The notes beneath the pieces were generated by a model. The model did no database searches. It was not told the DNA's origin and worked only from the letters and a program-made list of their open reading frames with translations. Both the position numbers and the translations under genes were made by a program. Positions 49,002 to 57,253 of a DNA stretch of 64,000 bases are shown piece by piece (positions within the stretch are counted from its first letter, which is position 1; each line of letters starts with the position of its first letter). Source of the DNA: Amycolatopsis tucumanensis (GTDB taxonomy: Bacteria > Actinomycetota > Actinomycetes > Mycobacteriales > Pseudonocardiaceae). The stretch spans positions 173,391-237,390 of the forward strand of contig NZ_JAKGSD010000003.1 in assembly GCF_021654135.1 (NCBI RefSeq), in the 5' to 3' direction.

Positions 49002-49862
49002 TCAGGCGGTCGTGCGGGCGTAGTGCTCGGCGATCTCGTCGCTGGTGGTGAGCCAGACGTCGTCGTGGCTCGCGATGTAGGCCAGCGCCTCGTCGAGGTA
49101 GCGGGCGCGGAACGGTTGGCCGATGACGAACGGGTGCAGCGGGAGCGCCATGACGCGGCCGCCGCTCGCGGAGTCGGCGTAGAGCTGGTCGAACTGGTCC
49201 TTGACGATCTGCAGCACCTCGGGGCCGGTGAACCCCCGGGTGATGAACATCAGCAGGTCGTTGACCTCGACGGTGTAGGGCACGCTCAGCATGCCGGGCA
49301 CGTTCAGCCGGTACGGCTGGTCGTCGTTGGTCCAGTCGAGCACGTAGCTCAGGCCGAGTTCGGCGAGCAGCCGTGGCGTGTCGAAGGTTTCGGTGAGGCC
49401 GGGGCCCATCCAGCCCTTCGGCCGCTGCCCGGTCGCCTTTTCGATGGTGGTGACCGCGTCGGTGAGGATCTCGCGTTCCTCGTCCGCGCCGAGGTTCGCG
49501 TGCAGGCGCGAGTTGGTCTGACCGTGCACGAGCCACGCCCAGTCGCGGGCCCGGCCTGCCTCGATCACCTGGGGGTAGTGCTGCGCGACCTCGGAGTTGA
49601 GCAGCGCCGACGCGCGGATCCCGTGCCGGTCCAGGATGTCGATGACCCGCCAGATGCCGACGCGCAGGCCGTAGTCGCGCCACCCGTAGTTGAGCGCGTC
49701 GGGCACCAGCGTGTTCGTGGACGCCCAGATGCTGGTGGACGGCTTGTCGACGTGGAAGTGCTCGATGTTGAGACCGACGTAGATCGCGAGGCGGGCCCCG
49801 TCCGGCCAGGCGATCGGCTCCCGCTCGGTGATCGGCTGGTAGTCGAAGAGTTCCAGGCTCAT
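49002..49862 (-). CDS. Polysaccharide-deacetylase-family hydrolase (PuuE/allantoinase-like)
   Basis: 286 residues, no signal peptide. LAIYVGLNIEHFHVD, the DILDRHGIRASALLNSEV segment and ALPLHPFVIGQPFR are typical of the NodB-fold cytoplasmic group that contains PuuE-type allantoinases. It most likely hydrolyses a C-N bond in a small metabolite rather than chitin. Last gene of the minus-strand series that includes hyuA and hyuB, which fits ring-opening or amide hydrolysis. ATG at 49862, weak ribosome binding site. Confidence 0.8.
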   Translation of the reverse strand: MSLELFDYQPITEREPIAWPDGARLAIYVGLNIEHFHVDKPSTSIWASTNTLVPDALNYGWRDYGLRVGIWRVIDILDRHGIRASALLNSEVAQHYPQVIEAGRARDWAWLVHGQTNSRLHANLGADEEREILTDAVTTIEKATGQRPKGWMGPGLTETFDTPRLLAELGLSYVLDWTNDDQPYRLNVPGMLSVPYTVEVNDLLMFITRGFTGPEVLQIVKDQFDQLYADSASGGRVMALPLHPFVIGQPFRARYLDEALAYIASHDDVWLTTSDEIAEHYARTTA

Positions 49863-49953
49863 GCGGCCAGGGTGCAACGTTGCCACTAGTGGAAGGGTCA
49901 AGCCGCGGGATGTGATCGTGCTCGCTTCCGGCATCGGGCGCTGCCGGCCGGGA

Positions 49954-50724
49954 TCAGGAGGGCAGACGGCCGCCGCATTCGCGGACCAGCGTCGCCATGA
50001 TCTCGCGGTCCGCGGGGGAGACGTGGTCGGCGTAGTAGGCGTACAGGGTCTCGCGCGCCAGCCGGGACGCCAGCAGTCCGTCGCGGTCGGAGATGGCCGC
50101 GAACACCGCCCGGTGGTGGCGGATGGACTGCAGCATGAGCGCCGTCTGGTCGTCGGCGTCGAGGATCGTCTGCTGGATCAGCTTGAGGATCGCCTCGCGG
50201 GTCACGTCGCCGTAGACCTGCACCAGCCGGTTGCCGCCGGCCTCGGCGATGAGCTCGTGGAACTCCAGGTCGGCCTGGCTGAACTCGGCGTAGCCGCGGC
50301 TCATGCACGCCCGCATCCGCGCCATGTTCCGCTCCAGCGCGAGCAGTTGCTCGTCGGTGCGGCGGGCGGCCGCGAGCAGGTTCGCGGAGGCGTCGGCGAT
50401 CATCCGGAACTGGACGAGCTCGGCGAGCCCCAGCGCGCCGCCCGAGGTGAGCATCGCGATCGAACGCCGCACCGGTTCGACCGACAACGGCAGGATCAAC
50501 GGCCCGCGCGGGTCCCGCGGCTGGGACTTGACCAGGTCCATGTTCTCCAGCACCCGCAGCGCCTCCCGCACCGAGGCGCGGCCGATCCCGAACTGCTCGA
50601 CCAGTTCCCGCTCGCTCGGCAGGCGATCACCCGGCTTGAGCTCCCCGGAGGCGATCGCGTTCTGCACGTAGTCGACGACGCGCTGGAAGAGCCGCCCGTT
50701 GGTCGCGCTGGTCTGGCTGGCCAC
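49954..50724 (-). CDS. GntR-family (FadR/FCD) regulator
   Basis: 256 residues: N-terminal winged helix (LKPGDRLPSERELVEQFGIG, then ASVREALRVLENMDLV) and an FCD helical effector domain with metal-type ligands (DLEFHELIAEAGGN, SIRHHRAVFAAI). The GTG at 50724 has GGAGGG at 6-nt spacing; a GTG at 50730 is also possible. It lies between the isopropylmalate-DH-like gene and the deacetylase gene. Confidence 0.9.
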   Translation of the reverse strand: MASQTSATNGRLFQRVVDYVQNAIASGELKPGDRLPSERELVEQFGIGRASVREALRVLENMDLVKSQPRDPRGPLILPLSVEPVRRSIAMLTSGGALGLAELVQFRMIADASANLLAAARRTDEQLLALERNMARMRACMSRGYAEFSQADLEFHELIAEAGGNRLVQVYGDVTREAILKLIQQTILDADDQTALMLQSIRHHRAVFAAISDRDGLLASRLARETLYAYYADHVSPADREIMATLVRECGGRLPS

Positions 50725-50817
50725 CCTCACCCCTCCCGGCCGGTGCGCTGCGGATTCCCCGAGGATACCGGCCGGGAGGTGGGAGCGTGCCCGGTCAGCG
50801 GGGCAGCACGCCGGCCG

Positions 50818-51945
50818 TCACCGGGGAGCGAGCCGGGCCAGGCCGGTCATCAGGGAGCGCTCCGGGTCGCCGATCTTCGCCGGGTCCACGTCGGTGACCC
50901 GGTCGGCGATGCGGCGCCCGATCTCGGCGGTGTCCCCGCCCATGCCGGGCCCGGCCAGCGCGGGCAACTCCGCCAGCACGGACGCCGCGGCGGCCTCCAG
51001 CGCCAGCGCGCCGTCCCGCTCGCCGAGACCGGCCAGGCACAGCGCCGCCGACAACGCCGCCGCGGCCGGGTTGGCCCAGCCCTTGCCCGCGATGTCCGGC
51101 GCCGAGCCGTGCACCGGCTCGTACATGCTCGGCGCGGTGCCACGCGGGTTGTGGTTGGCGCTGGCGGCGAGCCCGAGCCCGCCCTGGATGGTGGCGCCGA
51201 GGTCGCTGAGGATGTCGCCGAACAGGTTGTCGGTGACCACCACGTCGAACCGGCCCGGATCCATCGGCAGGTGCAGGCACATCGCGTCGGCATGGACGTA
51301 GTCGTGCTCGACGTCCGGGTACCGGGTGGCGACCTCGTCCACCACGTCCTGCCACAGCTGCCCGGCGTGCACCAGGATGTTCTTCTTGTGGCACAACGTC
51401 AGCCGCTTGCGCCGCGCGGAGGCGAGCCGGAACGCGAACTCCACCGTCTCGGTCGTGGCCGGGACCGTGGTGATCGAGTTCTGGATCGCCACCGCGTTCG
51501 GCGTGCCCGCGTGCGAGATCGAGCCGCCGCCGGTGTAGAGGCCCTCGGTGTTCTCCCGGATGATCACCAGGTCGCAGTTGTCCGGCGAGACACCGGCGAC
51601 CGGGCTGTCGACACCCGGGTAGAGGCGCACCGGCCGGATGTTGACCGACTGGGCGAACGCGACCCGCAACCCGACGATCAGTCCGCGTTCGAGGACGCCC
51701 GGTGTGACGCGGGGGTCGCCGACCGCGCCGAGCAGGACGGCGTCGTGCCCGCGGAGCGCCTCGATCGACTCCTCGCCAAGCGCGACGCCGGAGCGCAGGT
51801 AGGCCTCGGCGCCGAGGTCGAACTCGGTGGTCTCGATCGCGAAGCCGTACCGGTCGGCGGCGGCCCGGACACCGGCGAGCGCGGCCGCGGTGACGTCGGG
51901 CCCGATGCCGTCGCCGCCGATGACGGCCAGGTGGTGGGTGCGCAT
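50818..51945 (-). CDS. Isopropylmalate/tartrate dehydrogenase-family enzyme
   Basis: 375 residues. GGDGIGPDV at the N-terminus, RENTEGLYTGGG, the catalytic Lys region CHKKNILVHAGQLW and the signature DNLFGDILSDLGA mark a beta-decarboxylating hydroxyacid dehydrogenase (LeuB/TtuC/homoisocitrate family). Because it is inside a catabolic hydantoinase-type operon and no other leucine genes are near, a D-malate or tartrate-type substrate is more likely than 3-isopropylmalate. 29 bp after hyuB. Confidence 0.87.
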   Translation of the reverse strand: MRTHHLAVIGGDGIGPDVTAAALAGVRAAADRYGFAIETTEFDLGAEAYLRSGVALGEESIEALRGHDAVLLGAVGDPRVTPGVLERGLIVGLRVAFAQSVNIRPVRLYPGVDSPVAGVSPDNCDLVIIRENTEGLYTGGGSISHAGTPNAVAIQNSITTVPATTETVEFAFRLASARRKRLTLCHKKNILVHAGQLWQDVVDEVATRYPDVEHDYVHADAMCLHLPMDPGRFDVVVTDNLFGDILSDLGATIQGGLGLAASANHNPRGTAPSMYEPVHGSAPDIAGKGWANPAAAALSAALCLAGLGERDGALALEAAAASVLAELPALAGPGMGGDTAEIGRRIADRVTDVDPAKIGDPERSLMTGLARLAPR

Positions 51946-51974
51946 GTGCAGCGGTTTCTCCTTGACGTGGGGGA

Positions 51975-54125
51975 TCAGTCGTGCAGGGCGAAGTCGCGCC
52001 AGGTCTTGCCGCCGGCCGGCTCGACGTCCACCCACAGCGCCGTGACGCAGTGCGGGCAGACGTAGGCGACGGCCGCGAGGTCGTCGTGGACCTCGACGCG
52101 GGCGCCGAGGTCGTCGGCGCCGAGCACGACCCGGCCCGCGATCGACTCCCACCCGCCGGTCAGGTCGCCGAGCACCTGTCCGCAGTGGCGGCACGACCCG
52201 ATCAGCCCGTCGGCGGTCCGGTGCGTCACGAGCGCCGCGCCCCAGATGCCGGTGGGCTCGCCCGGCGCGGCCACCGGTTCGGTGCGCGGTGCGGCCATCC
52301 GGCTGCGACGGGACTCCCGGATTTCGGCCCGCCGCGCGTCGGTGGCCGCCTGGTCGACCTCGCCGTCCCGCAGTTCCACCCCGTAGAGGCGGGCGGCGGA
52401 TTCGACGGTCACCGCGCCGGATTCCACGTCGGCGGCGACCTTCGCCGGGTCACGCAGCAGCGGATCGCCGTAGCCGCCGCCGTTCTGCACAGTGCACTCG
52501 AAGACGTCGCCGAACGCGATCCGGGCGGCCGGCGCGACACCGGGCAGCACCTGGTGGTCGCCGTCGAGGTCGGTCAGCGCGACGACGGGGGCGCCGCTGC
52601 CGAGGCGGTCCAGCGCGCCCGCGCCGGTCACCCGCTCGAAGCGCGCGCAGGACCCGGGCAGCCCGCCGAACAGGCCGGTCCGGTTCGGCAGCGCGACACC
52701 GTGCGTGCCGAGCACCCCGGTGACCTCGTGCGTGTCGATCGGGGTCAGCGCGAACTGGATCCCGTTGCCACCGCGGAAAGTCCCGGCGCCACCCGAGTCC
52801 GGCACCATGCGACGCCACAGGTACAGCAGCGGGTGGCGCATCTCCTGCTGCTCCACGTCGGTCGCGCCGCCGGAGAGGATGACCATCGCGCCACCGGCGT
52901 CCACGCCGTCGCGGAAGGAGAACGCCGGGCCGCCCCACAGCAGCGAGTCCATGTACATCGAGGCGAACGGCTCGCCGTGCTGGTCGACGCCGCCGAACTG
53001 GTTGAGCTGCCAGGACCCGTCGGACGGGCCGAACGCGTAACCCTCGTACTTCTCCGAGAACGACAGCATCTTCGCGATCGCGCCACCGGCGGAGCAGGTC
53101 GCGGTCCAGTTCGCGCCCGCCGCGCCGCCGGAGACCGGCATCGGTTCGACCGCCGTGACGCACAACCCGTCCGGCGCGGTCACCTCGACCGGCCGCATCA
53201 GGCCGTGGTTCCACGGGATGTCGGACCCGAAGGTGATCAGCATCAGGGTCGCGACCGCGCCGAGCAGGCCGCCGCGCGTGGTCATACCGTAGGCCGGCGA
53301 CTGCGGGCTCGCGGCGGAGAAGTCGAACACCAGCCGGTCACCGGTCTTCTCCAGGCGGCACGGCACCTGCAGCAGCTCGATGCCCTCGCCGTCCGGACGG
53401 TCCAAATAGGACGTGTGCTCGTACACGCCGTCCGGCAGCTCCCGGAGCAGGGCCCGCAGGTCGGCCTCGGAGTTGTCGAGCGTCTTCTCCATCGTGGCGC
53501 GCACGGCGTCGGCTCCGTAGCGGTCACACAGCTCGTGGAACCGCTGCTCGGCCACGCGCAACCCGGCCAGGAACGCGCGGAAGTCGTTGGCGACGGTGTC
53601 GTGCATGCGGGAGTTGAGGACGATGGTGTCCCACAGCTCCTGGTTCAGCACGTCCTTGCGCACGATCCGGCCCGGCGGGATGCGGATGCCCTCCTGGAAC
53701 ACGTCGGTGGCGGTGGTGCACCAGCTGCCCGGGTCCATGCCGCCGAGGTCGACCTGGTGGGCCATGCAGCCCAGCCACGCCACGATCTCGCCGTCGCGGA
53801 ACACCGGCTTGCAGAACTGCACGTCGTTCTGGTGCATCGCGGCCAGGTACGGGTCGTTGATGATGAAGACGTCCCCGGGCTCGATGTCGTCGTAGCGGTC
53901 CAGGAACACCTCGATCGCCATCGCCCCGGTGTAGATGGGGGTGAGCAGGTAGGTGCCGATGATCGCCATCTCACCGGCGGCGGTGTAGATGCCGAAGTTG
54001 TAGTCGGTGGCGTGCACGACGGGGGAGCCCGACACGTGCTCGACGGTGGTGCCGCCCTCGGAGTTGATGGACCAGAGCTTGTGCCGGATGACCTCGTAGG
54101 TGACCGGGTCGACGGTGGTGGTCAT
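51975..54125 (-). CDS. hyuB: Hydantoinase B/oxoprolinase-family subunit with C-terminal Cys4 extension
   Basis: 716 residues. The HyuB core (IYTAAGEMAIIGTYLLTP, FIINDPYLAAMHQNDV, GTFRGGNGIQFAL, GGGYGDPLLRDP) fills about 1-600. A further tail of about 90 residues contains CRHC at 645-648 and CPHC at 690-693, a likely zinc site not found in plain hydantoinases. Its spacing resembles the small gamma subunit of acetone carboxylase (AcxC). HyuA/HyuB-type complexes use ATP to hydrolyse cyclic imides or to carboxylate ketones. 19 bp after hyuA. Confidence 0.87.
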   Translation of the reverse strand: MTTTVDPVTYEVIRHKLWSINSEGGTTVEHVSGSPVVHATDYNFGIYTAAGEMAIIGTYLLTPIYTGAMAIEVFLDRYDDIEPGDVFIINDPYLAAMHQNDVQFCKPVFRDGEIVAWLGCMAHQVDLGGMDPGSWCTTATDVFQEGIRIPPGRIVRKDVLNQELWDTIVLNSRMHDTVANDFRAFLAGLRVAEQRFHELCDRYGADAVRATMEKTLDNSEADLRALLRELPDGVYEHTSYLDRPDGEGIELLQVPCRLEKTGDRLVFDFSAASPQSPAYGMTTRGGLLGAVATLMLITFGSDIPWNHGLMRPVEVTAPDGLCVTAVEPMPVSGGAAGANWTATCSAGGAIAKMLSFSEKYEGYAFGPSDGSWQLNQFGGVDQHGEPFASMYMDSLLWGGPAFSFRDGVDAGGAMVILSGGATDVEQQEMRHPLLYLWRRMVPDSGGAGTFRGGNGIQFALTPIDTHEVTGVLGTHGVALPNRTGLFGGLPGSCARFERVTGAGALDRLGSGAPVVALTDLDGDHQVLPGVAPAARIAFGDVFECTVQNGGGYGDPLLRDPAKVAADVESGAVTVESAARLYGVELRDGEVDQAATDARRAEIRESRRSRMAAPRTEPVAAPGEPTGIWGAALVTHRTADGLIGSCRHCGQVLGDLTGGWESIAGRVVLGADDLGARVEVHDDLAAVAYVCPHCVTALWVDVEPAGGKTWRDFALHD

Positions 54126-54144
54126 GCGTTGTTCTCCTTCCCGG

Positions 54145-56247
54145 TCAGCGGTTCTGGATGATGATGTCGCCGAAGCGGTCGACCTCGGCGTCCTGCCCTG
54201 GCCCGATCACCACGGTGGTGTCGCGGAGTTCGACGATGGCGAGGCCCTCGATGCGCAGCCCGTCGTGCAGGTGCTCGGCGCGGTAGACCGCGGCGTCGCG
54301 CCACTGGCCGCCGGAGAACACGCGGCGCGTGCCTGGTTCGGCGCCGCCCGCCTTGCCGAGTGCGCCGGTGTCGAACTCGGCGCGCGGGACGGGACTGGTG
54401 GCGACCACCCGGAACGTGGTGATCTCCACCCCGCCTTCGAGGAACGCAGCACCTTTGCCGAAGCGGCCCTCGTAGATCTCGACGAACCGCTCCACCATGG
54501 CGTTCACGTCGGCCGGGGTGATCCGGTCCGCCTCGACCGGCACGGTGAGCACGTGGATCTGGGCGCGGAACCGGATCTCCACGAACTTCGCGAACGTGAT
54601 CGAGTCCTCGGCCGCGCCCGCGGCGATCAGGTCGCGCCGGGCGCGGGCGGCCAGCTCGTCGAACGTGGCGTTGAGCTCGTCCGGCGCCAGCGCGGTGGCG
54701 TGGTCGGTGGTGCCCGGCGGTGTCTGCAGCGGCTTGGACAGCTCCTCGACCATGGTCAGGTCGGAGCAGCCGATGCCGAAGGCGGAGTGCACCGACGCGG
54801 TGAGCGGCACGACGATCTGCGGGCAGCCGAGCTCGGCGCCGTAGGAGAAGGCGTGCAGGGGACCGGCGCCGCCGTAGGCGAACACGGCGAAGTCGGCCGG
54901 GTCGTAGCCCTGCTCGACGGTGACCTGGCGGACCAGGTCGGCCATCCGGGCGTCCACAATGGTCTTGATGCCCTCCGCGGCCTGCTCGATCGTCAGACCC
55001 GCGGGCTTGGCCACGTGCTCGTCGATCGCGGCGCGGGCCTTGTCCACGTCCAGGGTGAGCCTGCCGCCGAGGAAGTTGTCCGGGTTCAGGTAGCCCAGCA
55101 CCAGGTCGGCGTCGGCCACCGTGGGACGGGTGCCGCCCCGGCCGTAGCACGCCGGGCCTGGGCGCGCGCCTGCCGACTCCGGGCCGACCTGCAGGACGCC
55201 GTTGCGGACCGAGGCGATCGAGCCCGCCCCCGCGCCGATCGCGCGCACCGCCACCGACGGCAGGGCGAGTTCGTCGCGGCCGATGAGCGTCGTGTTCGAC
55301 ATGACCGGCCGCCCGTCGAGGACCAGCCCGACGTCGAAGCTCGTGCCGCCCATGTCGGTGGTGACGATGTTGCGGTACCCGTTGCGCGCGCCCGCGAACT
55401 GCGAGGCGACCACCCCGCCGACCGGGCCGGACATGACGGTGGCCGCGGCCCGCTTCTCGACTTCGGCGAAGGTCGCCAGCCCGCCGTTGGACTGCATGAG
55501 CAGCGGACCCGTCTTCAGGCCCGCCTTGGCCAGGGTGTTCTCGAACGAGTCCAGCGAGGTCTTCAGCACCGGGCGCAGGCTCGCGTTGACGGCGGTGGTC
55601 AGCGTGCGCTCGTACTCGCCGATGCGGGGCAGGAACTCCGAGGACAGGGTGACCGACGCGCCGGGCGCCTCCTCGGCGATGATCTCCGCGACGCGCTTCT
55701 CGTGCACGTCGTTGGCGAACGACCACAGCAGGGACACCGCGAACACCTCGGCGCCCGCCTCCTGGAGGCGGCGCGCCGCGCGGCGCACGTCGTCCTCGTC
55801 GAGCGGGCAGACGACGCGGCCGGCGTAGTCGATGCGCTCGGTGACCTCGGCGATGAGGCGGCGCGGCACCGCGGCAGGCTGCTTGACCAGCGTGCGGAAG
55901 CGCTTGATGTCGTCTTCCTCCAGGCCGGTGGCCTTGAAGCCGCGCATGATCGTGAGCGTGTCGCCGAACCCGCGGGTCTGGATGAGCCCGACCCTGCGGC
56001 TGCGGCCCTCCAGCATCGCGTTGGTGGCGACGGTGGTGCCGTGGGCGAACACCTCGACGTCGGCCAGCAGCTGTTCCAGCGGGACACCGCGTTCGTCGGC
56101 CGCGAGCACGAGGGTGTCGAGCACGCCCTGCGCCGGGTTGTCGGGCACCGTCGAGGACTTGTAGCGGCCGACGGCGCCGTCCGAGTCGATCACGACGGTG
56201 TCGGTGAAGGTGCCTCCGATGTCGGAGGCCACGTAGTAGCTGGGCAT
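54145..56247 (-). CDS. hyuA: Hydantoinase A/oxoprolinase-family subunit
   Basis: 700 residues. ASKHA-type ATPase start DIGGTFTDTVV at 9-19, FAHGTTVATNAMLEGR, VTTDMGGTSFDV and the C-terminal ARPGPACYGRGG and FAYGGAGPLHAF are diagnostic of HyuA/OplA/AcxA. It forms a complex with the downstream hyuB product, performing ATP-driven activation of a cyclic amide or a ketone. Preceded by a GntR gene 43 bp upstream on the same strand. Confidence 0.9.
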   Translation of the reverse strand: MPSYYVASDIGGTFTDTVVIDSDGAVGRYKSSTVPDNPAQGVLDTLVLAADERGVPLEQLLADVEVFAHGTTVATNAMLEGRSRRVGLIQTRGFGDTLTIMRGFKATGLEEDDIKRFRTLVKQPAAVPRRLIAEVTERIDYAGRVVCPLDEDDVRRAARRLQEAGAEVFAVSLLWSFANDVHEKRVAEIIAEEAPGASVTLSSEFLPRIGEYERTLTTAVNASLRPVLKTSLDSFENTLAKAGLKTGPLLMQSNGGLATFAEVEKRAAATVMSGPVGGVVASQFAGARNGYRNIVTTDMGGTSFDVGLVLDGRPVMSNTTLIGRDELALPSVAVRAIGAGAGSIASVRNGVLQVGPESAGARPGPACYGRGGTRPTVADADLVLGYLNPDNFLGGRLTLDVDKARAAIDEHVAKPAGLTIEQAAEGIKTIVDARMADLVRQVTVEQGYDPADFAVFAYGGAGPLHAFSYGAELGCPQIVVPLTASVHSAFGIGCSDLTMVEELSKPLQTPPGTTDHATALAPDELNATFDELAARARRDLIAAGAAEDSITFAKFVEIRFRAQIHVLTVPVEADRITPADVNAMVERFVEIYEGRFGKGAAFLEGGVEITTFRVVATSPVPRAEFDTGALGKAGGAEPGTRRVFSGGQWRDAAVYRAEHLHDGLRIEGLAIVELRDTTVVIGPGQDAEVDRFGDIIIQNR

Positions 56248-56290
56248 CCCGGCGTTTCACTCCTTTGTGCGCTGACGGGGACCGTCGGGG

Positions 56291-56983
56291 TCAGGACGCG
56301 TCCTCGGCCGCCGATGTCTTCTTCTGCTCGAGTTCGGTGATCGTGGCTTCGATGTGGGCACGCGCGAGCCGCTCGGCCGCCTGGCCGTCGCCGGCCTCGA
56401 TGGCGTCGGCGATGGCGGTGTGCTCGGCGATCGCGCGGATCGCGCTCTCCGGCCGCACCAGCGCGACCGGCGCGAACACCTGCGCGGTCATCCGCAGGAT
56501 CGGCAGCTGGCCGATCACGAAGTCGTTGCCGGACAGGTGGATGACGTGCTCGTGGAAGTCCACATTGGAGTCGGTGTAGTCGCGCGGCGCCCACGGGTCC
56601 ACCGCCGCGCGCTGCACCTCGATGGCCCGGCGGAGCTGGCGGATCAGGCCACCGCCCCGGTTGTTCTCCGCGGCCAGCCGGGCGGCGAGACCGTCCACCA
56701 CCGCGCGCAGCTGGTAGGCGTCCAGCAGCGTGTCCAGGTCACCGGTGATGACCTGGGCGCCCTGCCCGGCGGTGACCTTGACCAGGCCCTCCTGCTCCAG
56801 GACGCGCAGCGCCTCGCGCAGCGGGGTGCGGCTGACACCCAGTTCGGCGGACAGGTGTTCCTGCCTCAGCCACGACCCGGTCGGGTAGCGGTGGGTGTAG
56901 ATCCGCTCCCGGATGATCGCGGCCGTTTCGTCCACGAGCGGGATGCGCGATGGCGCTCCCGCCCGGTCCTCTCGTCTGGCCAA
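56291..56983 (-). CDS. GntR-family (FCD) regulator
   Basis: 230 residues: winged helix (YPTGSWLRQEHLSAELGVSR, TPLREALRVLEQEGLV) and FCD domain (DFHEHVIHLSGNDFVI, HTAIADAIEAGD). The likely start is a TTG at 56983 with GGAAGG 9 nt upstream. It heads the hyuA-hyuB series and is divergent from the ALDH-SDR-MFS set, so it probably controls both from the 57127-57184 region. Confidence 0.88.
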   Translation of the reverse strand: MARREDRAGAPSRIPLVDETAAIIRERIYTHRYPTGSWLRQEHLSAELGVSRTPLREALRVLEQEGLVKVTAGQGAQVITGDLDTLLDAYQLRAVVDGLAARLAAENNRGGGLIRQLRRAIEVQRAAVDPWAPRDYTDSNVDFHEHVIHLSGNDFVIGQLPILRMTAQVFAPVALVRPESAIRAIAEHTAIADAIEAGDGQAAERLARAHIEATITELEQKKTSAAEDAS

Positions 56984-57126
56984 CGCTCGCCGACCTTCCT
57001 TGCTCGACGGCTGGATACAGCGCCGTCAGACTGGCCCACGCACGCAGCCTCGTCAACCCCGGGGCATCGACATTCACCCGGTTCGTGTGAGTAACCGCAG
57101 CTCAGAGCGCCTTTTTTCGTGACAAC

Positions 57127-57184
57127 TTGACTCGCCGACCGGCGCTGGTTCATGCTCGTGGCATCACGAGCTGGTCCGACCAGC
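57127..57184 (+). promoter_or_regulatory. Promoter and overlapping palindromes upstream of the ALDH operon
   Basis: TTGACT (57127-57132) and CATGCT (57151-57156) at 18-bp spacing look like -35 and -10. Two perfect palindromes follow: GCTCGTG-GCAT-CACGAGC (57154-57171) and GCTGGTC-C-GACCAGC (57170-57184), covering the start of transcription; the second resembles GntR/FCD sites (TGGTCnnACCA). Otherwise the 270-bp gap holds no gene. Confidence 0.65.
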
Positions 57185-57253
57185 AGTCGATCGCCGGTGT
57201 TGCCGACCTGGCTGGCAAGACCTGGGACGACGACGTCCAGAGGAGAATTTCCG

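Noticed and set aside
51981..54161. A 726-codon open frame on the plus strand opposite hyuB
   Set aside because: It is the reverse frame of a very GC-rich gene, with biased composition (Arg, Ala, Gly, His) and no domain motif.
54100..56340. A 746-codon plus-strand open frame opposite hyuA
   Set aside because: Antisense shadow; hyuA on the minus strand has all family motifs.
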